Source: Granulicella sp.
GTDB taxonomy: Bacteria; Acidobacteriota; Terriglobia; Terriglobales; Acidobacteriaceae
Reading direction: 5' to 3'
Assembly (NCBI GenBank): GCA_027452215.1
Contig: DAIDGQ010000045.1
Coordinates: 186,001 to 250,000, forward strand
DNA: 64,000 nucleotides
Below are positions 8,099 to 17,114 of this stretch, in pieces. Position 1 is the first letter of the stretch. Every line of letters begins with the position of its first letter. The notes under the pieces were generated by a model, which saw only the letters and a list, made by a program, of their open reading frames with translations, was not told where the DNA came from and made no database searches. The position numbers and the translations under genes are program-made.

Positions 8099-9436
8099 TT
8101 AGAAGAGGAACCGGGCGACCAGATAGACCGTGTTATTGTCCGTGGCGTTACGTCCAGCCAGGTCATAGTTCGTCGTTCCGCCGTTGAACCGCGTATAGCC
8201 CGTGTACTGAACCGCAAGGTCGAGGTTCTGCAGCGGCCAGTAGGAGACGTTCGCGATAAAACCAGCACTCCTCGGATCGCCATTCGCGCTCCCTGAGATC
8301 GGTGCCTGCGGATAGAGCAGCGCGTCGGTCGTCCCCTCGTTCATAAACCAGCCGAACGCCGCGGAGGCATGATTGCCGTAGTGATACTCGGCATTCACAT
8401 TCCCGGTATTCAGATGGTGAGCTACCTGCGCCGCGGCGCCCGCTGCATAACTCGCATCCAGCGAAGAGTTCTCCCGGATGTACGTGCCGCGCACCGATAG
8501 AACATCTCTGCCGAACGTATGGTCATACTCGAAGTCAGGACCGAAGTCGGTGTACGTGTCTTCCGCACCCTGGATCGCTCCCGGCGTCGACTTCATGTGC
8601 AGACCATAGCCGCCAACTTCGAGATAATCCTTTGCTCCTGTCTGTGCCCAAGCAACCCTCCAGTACGGAGCCACGCCGCGAATGTTATACGTCGCGCCCG
8701 CTCCATTCGTAGGCTGCGGAGTTCCATAGTGATCCGAGCGATACAGCGTTCCAGCCGCATACAGATGCTTGTCATACATCGTGTATGCGCCGATCCCGGC
8801 CACGTCCAGCCCGAGCTGCCCATTGATCACCGCAGTCGCTGCAGGGTTAGGTGCCGAGTCATTCGCTACGAACGGATAGCCCCACGCTGGCGTGCTGTTC
8901 CACAGATCCTCAACCGTCGGATTGTTGTTCAACATCACACCGTACACCAGGTCCTTGCCGCCTACTTCTGCCTTGTTCGCATAGCGGATATCCGTGTTGT
9001 CGATGCCGATGCTATCCGATTGCCCGTCATACGTTACCTGTACAAAGCTGCCCAGATGCTCTGACCACGCACCCGCGAAGAAGAACGCAATGTCCTGCGG
9101 AAATTCGAAGTTGCCATTCTGAGTGCCTGGCTGCGGAGCCTTGGTGCTCGTCAGCGAAGCCTCAAGAAATGCACTCAACGGCAGCGCCCCCAGCAGATCG
9201 AGCCCCGCGTTGCGCTTGCTCGCCTCCGAGATGATGTCGTCCTTCTTTGCCCGGTCGACATAACCCATCAGCTTGAATTGCCTCCCGCCTGCATTCAACT
9301 CAGGTGGTGTCGTATGACAACCGCTGCATGGCAGTCCGGTCTGGCGCGCATAGCTCGGAAGAGCCTTCGCCTTTGGTGCGAATCCACAACAGGCAGCAAA
9401 CAGTACGACAGTACTCAGTGACTTCAGACCTCTCAT
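8099..9436 (-). CDS. Outer-membrane beta-barrel protein with one N-terminal c-type heme
   Basis: 445 aa. A signal peptide is followed at once by CSGCH (residues 37-41), with the phrase 'TPPELNAGGRQFKLMGY' after it. The rest is rich in alternating aromatic strands and ends in ...VYLVARFLF. A terminal Phe is the usual outer-membrane insertion signal. No second heme motif is present. It is the first gene of the operon and could carry electrons into or through the outer membrane. The CXXCH and the barrel-like C-terminus are seen; electron conduction is inferred. It could instead be a porin whose heme has a structural role. Confidence 0.8.
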   Translation of the reverse strand: MRGLKSLSTVVLFAACCGFAPKAKALPSYARQTGLPCSGCHTTPPELNAGGRQFKLMGYVDRAKKDDIISEASKRNAGLDLLGALPLSAFLEASLTSTKAPQPGTQNGNFEFPQDIAFFFAGAWSEHLGSFVQVTYDGQSDSIGIDNTDIRYANKAEVGGKDLVYGVMLNNNPTVEDLWNSTPAWGYPFVANDSAPNPAATAVINGQLGLDVAGIGAYTMYDKHLYAAGTLYRSDHYGTPQPTNGAGATYNIRGVAPYWRVAWAQTGAKDYLEVGGYGLHMKSTPGAIQGAEDTYTDFGPDFEYDHTFGRDVLSVRGTYIRENSSLDASYAAGAAAQVAHHLNTGNVNAEYHYGNHASAAFGWFMNEGTTDALLYPQAPISGSANGDPRSAGFIANVSYWPLQNLDLAVQYTGYTRFNGGTTNYDLAGRNATDNNTVYLVARFLF

Positions 9437-9777
9437 AGTTCCTCTTTCTCCGCATCGAGGAGACGTGTCACTGCTGGCCGCATTGCGCCTTGGCCGCTAT
9501 CCATACATGCTCCTCATGTCTCGCGATCTATAGCGAGATGATTTGTAGATTCATTCTGTCGTTTCACAGTCAAGATGGTCTGTGACCACCGTCACAGGGC
9601 GCGGGTAGCAGTATGTTCCTCGCGCAAACCCCGCGATTTCAGAAGCGATTCCACCAATCGGCTACCCTCCGCCTACGCTCAACAGCGCACGCCAAGGCCC
9701 GTCCTTCAAGCGGATCGCTCGAAGTCTTACCCACGCATCTCGTCTCGCTTATTGGCGAACGGCTCGCAGCTTATCGA
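9437..9777. promoter_or_regulatory. Intergenic control region upstream of the respiratory operon
   Basis: 341 bases with no credible gene. It holds two inverted repeats described separately or here: TGTGA-N6-TCACA at 9581-9596, and TCTCGC/GCGAGA (9519-9524 with 9533-9538). The part near 9600-9777 trails the amidohydrolase stop of the neighbouring operon and shows no clear terminator. Confidence 0.5.
9580..9597. promoter_or_regulatory. CRP/FNR-type operator palindrome
   Basis: CTGTGAC and GTCACAG are separated by CACC. The core reads TGTGA-N6-TCACA, the textbook half-site arrangement bound by CRP-family regulators. It lies about 145 bases upstream of the outer-membrane cytochrome start. A second TCACAG at 9564-9569 can pair with the same left arm (9580-9585), so an alternative hairpin is possible in RNA. 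Confidence 0.5.
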
Positions 9778-11235
9778 TTATCGTCTTGCCGCATAGAGCG
9801 AGCTTGCCGTGCCACGCATCACTTCATCAGCAATCGCATTTGCCCGAGCTCGCGAGATCTCACCATCCCTCACCATCCCCGTAAGAGCCAACGCCAGTGC
9901 CTCCCGCCCATTGCGATTCGCAATCCACGTCGTCTCCTCCCACCCCGCGGACTCCGACAGCGCATACCCATCCGTTCCAAACATCACCTTCTCCGGATAC
10001 GTCTCCAGCCACTCGCGCAGCCACCTCGCCAGTGTCCGGGGAGGAAACATCAGCGACTGCTGCGATAGATCGAGATACATATTCGGCTTCTGCAGCAGAG
10101 CTCCCGCCTCGCGCACGAACGGCCACCCTCCATGCAGCAACACAAAATTCGTATGCCTCAATCGCGAGTCATTGAACAGCGGCTCAAGCAGCAACGGATT
10201 CGCGCCCGCAATTCCGAAGTACCCTCCGCCACCCGACAGCGTATGCAGATGCACGGCCATCCCCAGTCGCCCACACTCCGCCGCAATATACCGAAACAAA
10301 AAATCCTGCAGCCGCTTGTACTCCGCCGAATCCGGAGCGCTCTTCCCCACCCACTTCGCATATACCAGCGCTGCCTCCTGCATCGTCGGATCGGAAAAAT
10401 CAAACGACCGCAGATACGCAATCTCAAACTTCTCTGCAATCGCTCCGCCCGCGCGCTGCCGTTCCAACGTCGGAGTCACCACCTTCGCCAGGTACTCCTG
10501 CAGCGTTGACGGAACAGCCTTCATCCCAACCGCGTCAAGATATCTCGCGCGAAGCCGATCCTCCAGCGGAAAGAAAAGTTTCTTGTCCGGAGTCTGCTCC
10601 GCCAGCACGCCATTCTCCAGCGGAAACAGCAACGCATCCGCATAGGGAACCCAACGAAACCGCGGCTCCTGCACACCCGCGCCCATCGTCACGCGGTTCG
10701 CCAGCATCACGCCGATCCTCGCCTGGTCCAGCACCCACTCGTCGTAATGAACTCCCTCGCGAGCCTTCACCACCTCGCGCGCCGCCTGCAGCCGCTTCAT
10801 CCCGTCAGCATCCAACGGCCCCTTGAAGTCCACCGGAACATCAAAGCCCCACAGCGCCTTCCACGCCGCCGGTAGCTGCGGATTATCCGCACGCCACGCC
10901 ACCACATCCGTCGCCGCCTCCATGTTATCTACAGGCAGCGCATCAAAATCGCGATCCGCCTTATCCTTCGGAGGAGCAAGAATCGGATGAGCATGATTGT
11001 CGATCGCCTCCACCGAATAGATCCGCGCAGCAATCTCCGGATCAATATCGCGACTCACGCCACTCTCATCCGCAGCCGTCACTCCAGCCTGCGAAGCAAC
11101 ACTCGCGCCGGTCTGCGCCGCACAACTCGCTCCCATCGCCACCGCTGCCAACACCCACACTCCAACAGCGTGGCGACCACCCTGCATCCAACCGCGCCGA
11201 ACCGCATCGCTCCGCCGACTGTTATCCATACGCAC
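9778..11235 (-). CDS. Exported amidohydrolase-family protein (FluG/COG2159-like)
   Basis: 485 aa. A long basic N-terminus and a hydrophobic stretch (VLAAVAMGASCAAQ) indicate export, perhaps with lipidation at the Cys. The TIM-barrel metal site is visible: DNHAHP (HxH) near the mature N-terminus, AVHLHT mid-protein, LLHGGWP, and FGTDG near the C-terminus. The overall layout matches the amidohydrolase domain found alone or fused to glutamine synthetase-like domains in FluG proteins. The substrate is unknown. It is the last gene of the eleven-gene operon, 49 bases after subunit 3, so it probably acts on the pathway substrate or product in the periplasm. Confidence 0.8.
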   Translation of the reverse strand: MRMDNSRRSDAVRRGWMQGGRHAVGVWVLAAVAMGASCAAQTGASVASQAGVTAADESGVSRDIDPEIAARIYSVEAIDNHAHPILAPPKDKADRDFDALPVDNMEAATDVVAWRADNPQLPAAWKALWGFDVPVDFKGPLDADGMKRLQAAREVVKAREGVHYDEWVLDQARIGVMLANRVTMGAGVQEPRFRWVPYADALLFPLENGVLAEQTPDKKLFFPLEDRLRARYLDAVGMKAVPSTLQEYLAKVVTPTLERQRAGGAIAEKFEIAYLRSFDFSDPTMQEAALVYAKWVGKSAPDSAEYKRLQDFLFRYIAAECGRLGMAVHLHTLSGGGGYFGIAGANPLLLEPLFNDSRLRHTNFVLLHGGWPFVREAGALLQKPNMYLDLSQQSLMFPPRTLARWLREWLETYPEKVMFGTDGYALSESAGWEETTWIANRNGREALALALTGMVRDGEISRARANAIADEVMRGTASSLYAARR

Positions 11236-11284
11236 ATCTTATCGACGACGCACCTAAGTCGCGAACACTTCTTCTTCGCCGCCG

Positions 11285-11899
11285 CTACACGCCCAGCTTC
11301 GCCAGCACCGCAGGAGGGCACCCATGCCATTCACTCTGCGGCTCATTCCCCACATACGGCAGGCTGCGAATTCCCATCTCGCTCGTATAAAACCCGCTCA
11401 GCACCAGGTCGCGCATCCGGCTGAAGAACGCAACCCCCACCGCATCGCTCGCCGCAGCCTTCTCCGGATACGCCATCCGGTCCAGCATCACCCTCTGCCG
11501 ATCCGTAGGGGCCTCCACAAAATTCTGCTGCCAACTCCCCCTGCACTCCGCATCCAGCCAAGCCAGTCCACCGCGAATCTGCACCAGCAACTCGCCTCCC
11601 TGGAACTCCAGCCAGTCGTCGATAAACTCCGGCACGCCCGCATCGCTCGCGCTACCCGACGTCTCATCCGCTGGCAGAATCCAATCGCTCAAGGAGCACA
11701 CCGTCTTCCACTCGTGAGCAGTCAGCACCCTCAGCCGCCACGTCCCCGCGTCCTCATCCACTGTCCCCTCCGGCAGCATTCCCGCAACCTCCGCCGCCAA
11801 CGCAGATAGCGGCATCAGCCCCGCAATCGGCAGCGCCATCATCGCCTTCAGCATCTGCCGCCGCTGAAACCGCAGCCCCAACCTCGACTCCGTCGTCAT
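11285..11899 (-). CDS. Gluconate 2-dehydrogenase subunit 3 family protein
   Basis: 204 aa from the ATG at 11899. Longer in-frame starts would overlap the GMC gene and lack family similarity. The N-terminus QRRQMLKAMMALPIAG is a Tat-like signal. The body (LTAHEWKTVCSLSDWILPADETSGSA...) is typical of the small subunit that accompanies membrane or periplasmic GMC dehydrogenases. In characterised systems this subunit carries the signal peptide that takes the folded FAD subunit across the membrane. It starts 5 bases after the GMC gene stops, in line with a 1:1 complex. Confidence 0.87.
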   Translation of the reverse strand: MTTESRLGLRFQRRQMLKAMMALPIAGLMPLSALAAEVAGMLPEGTVDEDAGTWRLRVLTAHEWKTVCSLSDWILPADETSGSASDAGVPEFIDDWLEFQGGELLVQIRGGLAWLDAECRGSWQQNFVEAPTDRQRVMLDRMAYPEKAAASDAVGVAFFSRMRDLVLSGFYTSEMGIRSLPYVGNEPQSEWHGCPPAVLAKLGV

Positions 11900-11904
11900 C
11901 GCCA

Positions 11905-13614
11905 CTACGCCCTCCCCGTCTTCATCTGCGAGGCCACATACTCCGACGTCCGCCACGCCAGCGCCAGAATCGTCAGCGTCGGATTCTTGTCCGCAAGGCT
12001 CACAAACGGAGCTCCATCGGCCACAAACAAGTTCCTGCAATCCCACGCCTGGCAGTGTTCATTCAGCACCGACGTCTTCGCGTCGCTACCCATCCGCGCG
12101 CCGCCCACCTCATGAATCCCCTGCCCGCCCGCCGCAATTCCCCATCGCTCCTCCGCTCCATACGACTCAATCACCGTGCCGCCCGCCGCCTTCACAATCT
12201 CCTGAAACGTCGTCTGCATATGCCGAGCCATCTGCACCTCTTCCTCGCTCCACGCAAAGTGAAACTTCAGCACCGGAATCCCCCACCGGTCCACGGCCTT
12301 CTCATCGATCTCGCAATAGCTCTGCTCATTCGGAATCATCTCGCCACGCCCATGGAAGCTCACAAACGACCCGTACAGTCTGCGACTCTTCTCCTTCAAC
12401 TGCGCGCCATACCCTCCGCCCAGCAAGCCCTCTGCTCCACTCAACAATCCCGGCCCCGGCATCCCCCTCCGCCCGCCATCAAATTCGATATGATACCCAC
12501 GCGAAAACGGAAGCTCGCCCCGAGCCTGCTCCTTATACTTCCACCACGGCATATACAGATGCATGCCCCCCACGCCATCCTCGTTGTGCGCCGGCAGGTC
12601 CATCATCGCCGGTACCCATCCCGTCACATCCGACATCACCGTATCCATCAGATATTTCCCCACCATCCCACTCGAGTTCGCCAGCCCCTTCGGGTTGCGC
12701 TCACTGCGCGAATTCAGCAGCAGCCGCGCCGTCTCGCAGGCACTCGCCGCCAGCACCACCGTCCTCCCCCGCACCTCCACAGTCTCGCCAGTTTTCTTGT
12801 CGACATACGCCACCCCCGTCGCCAATCCATCCGGCCCCGTCTTCACCTCGCGCGCCATCGCGTTGCAGCGAATCTCCAGATTCCCCGTCTGCAACGCCGG
12901 ATACAACAGCACTGCAGGCGACGAAAAATTCGATCCCATCCGGCACCCTCTCCCGCACTGCGCCACATAGTGGCAGGCCGGCCGCTCACCCTTCGGCTGC
13001 GTCAGGATCGCCAGCCGCGACGGGATGCAGGGAATCTTCAAAGTCCCACAAGCCTTCTGCACCAGCCGCTCATAGCACCGCGGCGCCGGAGGAGGCTGAT
13101 ACTTTCCATCCGGAAGATTCTCCATCTCCTCCACCGATCCAAACACCCCAATCAACTCCTCCGTGCGGTCATAATACGGCGCCAGATCCTCATAGCTGAT
13201 CGGCCAGTCGAACCCCTTTCCATCGCGGCTGTGCGGCTTGAAATCATATGGCCCATTGCGCAGCGCAATCCGTCCCCACGTATTCGTTCGCCCGCCCAGC
13301 ATGCGTGACCGGAACCACTTGAACTCCGTCCCCGCCGCACACGAATACGGCTCACCCTCCACCGTCCACCCTCCCACCACCGCATCAAATCCGCCCCCAC
13401 CCATCGGCTCACGCGACGCTCCTCGATGCGCCGCGTCATACCCCCACTCCAGCCACTTCGAATCCTTCGCCGTGTCATACCAATCGCCCGCCTCCAGCAG
13501 CACACACTTCAGCCCCGCCTTCGTCAGCTGATACGCCGCCATCCCTCCGCCCGCACCCGACCCCACGATCACCACGTCGTACTGGTCCGCGCTCACATCC
13601 TCAGCACCGCTCAT
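11905..13614 (-). CDS. GMC-family FAD oxidoreductase (gluconate dehydrogenase large-subunit type)
   Basis: 569 aa. The N-terminal FAD motif is VVIVGSGAGGGMAAYQL; the C-terminal GMC signature is GGARMGSD...LFVADGAPFVSL..NPTLTI. The protein has no signal peptide and probably crosses the membrane with the Tat-type subunit 3 encoded next. It oxidises an alcohol or sugar hydroxyl; the exact substrate cannot be read from the sequence. Characterised three-subunit enzymes also have a triheme cytochrome subunit, which is missing here, so electrons may go to the cytochromes encoded upstream in the same operon. The gene overlaps the second substrate-binding protein gene by 4 bases. Confidence 0.9.
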   Translation of the reverse strand: MSGAEDVSADQYDVVIVGSGAGGGMAAYQLTKAGLKCVLLEAGDWYDTAKDSKWLEWGYDAAHRGASREPMGGGGFDAVVGGWTVEGEPYSCAAGTEFKWFRSRMLGGRTNTWGRIALRNGPYDFKPHSRDGKGFDWPISYEDLAPYYDRTEELIGVFGSVEEMENLPDGKYQPPPAPRCYERLVQKACGTLKIPCIPSRLAILTQPKGERPACHYVAQCGRGCRMGSNFSSPAVLLYPALQTGNLEIRCNAMAREVKTGPDGLATGVAYVDKKTGETVEVRGRTVVLAASACETARLLLNSRSERNPKGLANSSGMVGKYLMDTVMSDVTGWVPAMMDLPAHNEDGVGGMHLYMPWWKYKEQARGELPFSRGYHIEFDGGRRGMPGPGLLSGAEGLLGGGYGAQLKEKSRRLYGSFVSFHGRGEMIPNEQSYCEIDEKAVDRWGIPVLKFHFAWSEEEVQMARHMQTTFQEIVKAAGGTVIESYGAEERWGIAAGGQGIHEVGGARMGSDAKTSVLNEHCQAWDCRNLFVADGAPFVSLADKNPTLTILALAWRTSEYVASQMKTGRA

Positions 13615-14777
13615 CGCCGCACCTCCGTCATCCTCACCAAATGCAGTGCAGCGTGATCATTCCCCTCGCGATCAAACGAAATGCGTCCCGACACTCCACC
13701 AAAATTCTGCATCCTCGCCAACTCATCCCGCACCCTCGCGCGATTCGCTCCCGCAACCCGCAGAGCTCTCATCGTGATCATCACCGCATCGTAGCTCTCC
13801 ATCGCAGCATCACCCGGAACCTTCCCGGTCGCCAACAAATATCTCTGCGCAAAACTTCGCCGCGCCTCCGCGTCCTCACCCTCCGCAGCCGCCATCCACG
13901 CCCCCTCCCACCTCGCATCTCCCATTCCCAACTCCTCATCCCCCGCGCTCCGCGACAGATAACGGATCGTCGTCAAACCCGCGCGCTGCATCGCACCCAG
14001 CAACTCCCTCGCCTTCGCCGCGCCAGTCCATAACACCACCGCCTGCGACTCTTCCGCGCGAATCCTCTTCACCACCCCCGCCACATCCGCATGCAGAGGA
14101 TCCAGCATCACGCTCTCCGGCGCAGCCATGCCCAACTCCTTCGCCGCCGTCTCCATCGCCTCTACCCCGCGCCGTCCATCATGTTCCTGCTCCGTCACCA
14201 GCAGCACCTTCATCAGCCCGCGTTCGCGATAAATATCTCTCGCCACCACCATAGCTTCTTCATCGTCGCTGGCACCCATCCGAAAGATCCACGGAATATC
14301 AATCTCCGTCGTCGTCGCATCCGCGGCCAGCGTCAGCACCGGCACGCCAATCCGGTTGCCCACCTGCTCGCACAAGTGCGCATCCGCCCCACTCGTCGAC
14401 GTAATCATCGCGACCACCTCATCCTCCATCACCAACTGAATCACCTCATCCGACACCGCGCCCCACGACGGCCCACTCTCATCCCGCACCGCCAGCTCCG
14501 CTCTCCGCCCACCAGGCAACACATCGCCACCCGCGTCCTGCAACGCGATCCGCGCCGCCGTCACCATCGCATCACCCTCCGCCTTGCGCGCTCCATGCAG
14601 AGGAGCCAGCATCCCAATCCGCACCACCCTCCCCGTCAAATCATTCGCAACCGCGCGCCCCGCCCCCGCATAGCTCTCGCCGTCCGTCGCAATCGAAGCG
14701 TACGGCGCAACACCCTGCGCACGTACTCCACCGCCAAACACCAACAGCGCGGCCAACACACACGCCTCAGTGCGCAT
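13611..14777 (-). CDS. Periplasmic substrate-binding protein, branched-chain amino acid (Peripla_BP_6) type, copy 2
   Basis: 388 aa from the ATG at 14777, with signal peptide MRTEACVLAALLVFGGGVRAQ. It has the two-lobe type I periplasmic-binding fold: VRIGMLAPLHGARKAEGDAM, then VAMITSTSGADAHLCEQVGN and a C-terminal 'SYDAVMITMRALR'. The start overlaps the end of the first binding-protein gene by 11 bases. No permease or ATPase gene lies in the operon, so it may act as a sensor, scaffold or enzyme accessory instead of a transport component. It is diverged from its neighbour and does not look like a recent duplicate. Confidence 0.8.
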   Translation of the reverse strand: MRTEACVLAALLVFGGGVRAQGVAPYASIATDGESYAGAGRAVANDLTGRVVRIGMLAPLHGARKAEGDAMVTAARIALQDAGGDVLPGGRRAELAVRDESGPSWGAVSDEVIQLVMEDEVVAMITSTSGADAHLCEQVGNRIGVPVLTLAADATTTEIDIPWIFRMGASDDEEAMVVARDIYRERGLMKVLLVTEQEHDGRRGVEAMETAAKELGMAAPESVMLDPLHADVAGVVKRIRAEESQAVVLWTGAAKARELLGAMQRAGLTTIRYLSRSAGDEELGMGDARWEGAWMAAAEGEDAEARRSFAQRYLLATGKVPGDAAMESYDAVMITMRALRVAGANRARVRDELARMQNFGGVSGRISFDREGNDHAALHLVRMTEVRR

Positions 14778-16110
14778 ACGCCACACTCTTCGTCTTCCAA
14801 TCCGTGCGCTGCTCCGGCCAGTACACAAACTTCCCATCGCGAACCTGCGCGAACGTCACCGGAGCAATATTATTCAGCGTGTAATCAAAGTGCGCGTTGC
14901 CACTCACGCCCGCATACTCCTTCATCTCATACTCGCGCAGCGCATCCATGATCCTTCCGCGGTTCAGCCCCGCCTTCTCAATCGCCCCAATCATCAACGT
15001 CTCGCCGTCATACGCATACGCCGCATACGCATCCGGCTCCGTGTTGAATCGCGCCACAAACCTCTGCCGAAACTCCTGCCACCGTGCATCCGTTCGAGTC
15101 GGATCAATCGCACTGATCGTCACCAATCCCTCGGCCGCCGCGCCCGCAATCGTCGCCACCTCCGGAGCACAAATCCTGCTACTCCCGAACACCGGCTGCT
15201 GCATCCCCATCGCTCGCATCTGTTTCAAAATCATTCCAGCCTGCGCCGCATTTCCCCAGATCACCAACCCATCAACTCCACTCGCCTCAATCGTCTTCAG
15301 CTGCGCAGAGAAATCTCTACTCCCCGCCGCATACCAAACCTCCACCACCGGCTGGTGTCCCATGCGCCGCGCCGTATCCACAAAGATCTCCTTGCCCGCG
15401 CGCCCGTACCGATTATTCACCTGCAAAATCCCAATCCGCTTCAGATGCTGCTGCAAAAAGATGTAATCCGCCAGCGCATATCCCTGCTGCCGGTCATCCG
15501 GAAAGTTGTGCATCAGCCACGGAATCCCCGTCTCGGTCACCGTCGGATCATTCGTCGCCGTATCCATAATCGGCAGCTCCAGCTTCAGCGTCACGCGCAA
15601 CTCAATATGGGTCGACGACGAATCCACCGACCCCAGCATCGCCCAGTCCTCATCCTCAAACCGCATCGCCACCAGCGCCATCGACGACGCTCCCCACAGC
15701 GGCAGATCATCATGCACCTTCAGCTCAAACGGCTTCCCCCGATACCCTCCCTTCGCATTCGCCTCCTCCACCGCCATCTGCGCCCCATGCAGCATCGCAA
15801 TCCCATAAGGCGAATCTTCATTCACTGCATCCAGCGGCCCAAGAAACCCCAGCTTGATCGTCTTCAGCGCTGCCACATCACCGTCCGCCTCACTACGCGC
15901 CGCGCCGTCATACTCCAACGTGTTCGGCTCCACCAGCCACTGTTGATACGGCTTCCGAAACCCACCATACGGCTCCGCCACAGGAGGCATATTCGCATAC
16001 GGCATCGTCACCGCCTCCGCCGCCCTCTCCGTCACCGCCGTCTGCGGGTGCACCCCACTCGCACCTGCAACGCACAATAATCCCATCGCGATACCGCTTC
16101 GAACTCTCAT
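14767..16110 (-). CDS. Periplasmic substrate-binding protein, branched-chain amino acid (Peripla_BP_6) type, copy 1
   Basis: 447 aa from the ATG at 16110, preceded by AGACAGG; a GTG at 16119 is an alternative. After a signal peptide and an extra proline/tyrosine-rich stretch (about residues 35-75), the binding fold begins at IKLGFLGPLDAVNEDSPYG. It continues through GSVDSSSTHIELRV, PIMDTATNDPTVTETGIPWL and the C-terminal AYAYDGETLMIGAIEKAG, all typical of LivJ-like proteins. No transporter partner is encoded nearby. It sits between the DAHP synthase gene (21-base gap) and binding protein 2. Confidence 0.82.
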   Translation of the reverse strand: MRVRSGIAMGLLCVAGASGVHPQTAVTERAAEAVTMPYANMPPVAEPYGGFRKPYQQWLVEPNTLEYDGAARSEADGDVAALKTIKLGFLGPLDAVNEDSPYGIAMLHGAQMAVEEANAKGGYRGKPFELKVHDDLPLWGASSMALVAMRFEDEDWAMLGSVDSSSTHIELRVTLKLELPIMDTATNDPTVTETGIPWLMHNFPDDRQQGYALADYIFLQQHLKRIGILQVNNRYGRAGKEIFVDTARRMGHQPVVEVWYAAGSRDFSAQLKTIEASGVDGLVIWGNAAQAGMILKQMRAMGMQQPVFGSSRICAPEVATIAGAAAEGLVTISAIDPTRTDARWQEFRQRFVARFNTEPDAYAAYAYDGETLMIGAIEKAGLNRGRIMDALREYEMKEYAGVSGNAHFDYTLNNIAPVTFAQVRDGKFVYWPEQRTDWKTKSVAYAH

Positions 16111-16131
16111 CACCAGCACCTGTCTCTCGCC

Positions 16132-17061
16132 CTACCGGCTCCACGTCCAGCCATCGTTTGCCACCACATCTTCAGCCAACAACACTTCCACTTCGCGACG
16201 CTGGATGAAGCGAGCAATCCTCGCCAGCGTGCTCGGCGATATCGCCTGATCCGCATCGCACTGCGGCCGCAACACTCCGCCTCCTTCGCCCCAGCTCGAC
16301 ACCTCGATCATCAAGCCATCGCTGCCAAACTCGATCGCCGCACGGCTCGCCGCCTCCACCCTCGACCCCATCCCCGTCGCATGACTCGGGTCCGCAATCA
16401 CCGGAAGAAACGTCTCCGCATGCGCCGCCGGAATCACATTCAAATCCAACGAGTAGCGCGAGTATTCACTCGCCGCATGCGTCTTGATTCCGCGCTCGCA
16501 CAGCACGATATTCAAGTTCCCTTCGTTCGCAATATATTCCGCCGCGCCCAGCCACTCGCACAGACTCGCGGCCATTCCGCGCTTCAAGAGCACCGGCTTG
16601 CCGCTTCTCCCCACCTCCACGAGCAGCGGATAATTCTGCATGCTCCGCGAGCCGATCTGCAGCATATCCGCATACTCACTCACCATCTCCACCAGCCGCA
16701 CGTCGATCACCTCCGTCACCACCGGCAGCCCTGTCAAATCGCCCGCGGCCCGCAACAACTTCAGCCCCTCCAATCCAAGCCCCTGAAAATCATGTGGCGA
16801 CGTGCGAGGCTTGAACGCCCCACCCCGCAACATATCCGCGCCCGCCTCTTTCACTCCGCGAGCGACCTCCATCAACTGTCCCTCACTCTCCACCGCGCAG
16901 GGGCCGGCAATCACTACCGGCCTCCCTGCACCAAAGCGAGCTCCTCCCACCTCCACCACGAACCCGCCCTCATCAAACTCCGGGTGCGTTCGGCGGCTGA
17001 TGTTCGGACAGATTCGCGGCAGATCCGCAAGCCCTACTTGCCCAGCAATTTTCCTTTGCAT
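16132..17061 (-). CDS. aroF: 3-deoxy-7-phosphoheptulonate (DAHP) synthase, type I-beta
   Basis: 309 aa. It condenses phosphoenolpyruvate and erythrose 4-phosphate in the first step of the shikimate pathway. Family motifs are intact: [10 protein letters not shown] (metal-ligand Cys), [39 protein letters not shown] and IADPSHATG (metal-ligand His). The N-terminal extension of about 40 residues is short and no chorismate mutase domain is fused. Its position between periplasmic-protein genes is odd, because the enzyme is cytosolic and no other shikimate gene lies nearby. It may supply an aromatic precursor for the operon's own purpose, or the family fold may have been recruited to a related aldol reaction. 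Confidence 0.85.
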   Translation of the reverse strand: MQRKIAGQVGLADLPRICPNISRRTHPEFDEGGFVVEVGGARFGAGRPVVIAGPCAVESEGQLMEVARGVKEAGADMLRGGAFKPRTSPHDFQGLGLEGLKLLRAAGDLTGLPVVTEVIDVRLVEMVSEYADMLQIGSRSMQNYPLLVEVGRSGKPVLLKRGMAASLCEWLGAAEYIANEGNLNIVLCERGIKTHAASEYSRYSLDLNVIPAAHAETFLPVIADPSHATGMGSRVEAASRAAIEFGSDGLMIEVSSWGEGGGVLRPQCDADQAISPSTLARIARFIQRREVEVLLAEDVVANDGWTWSR

Positions 17062-17114
17062 ACCAGCTCTCCTTCACTCCGTCTACCGACCGTCCTGTGC
17101 AAGCGTGAGACTCT

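Noticed and set aside
12055-13308. 417-codon plus-strand frame over the GMC gene
   Set aside because: Arg/His/Pro-rich shadow of a recognised enzyme gene.
13611-16110. Complete branched-chain amino acid ABC transporter
   Set aside because: Only two binding proteins are encoded; no LivH/LivM permease or LivG/LivF ATPase frame is present.
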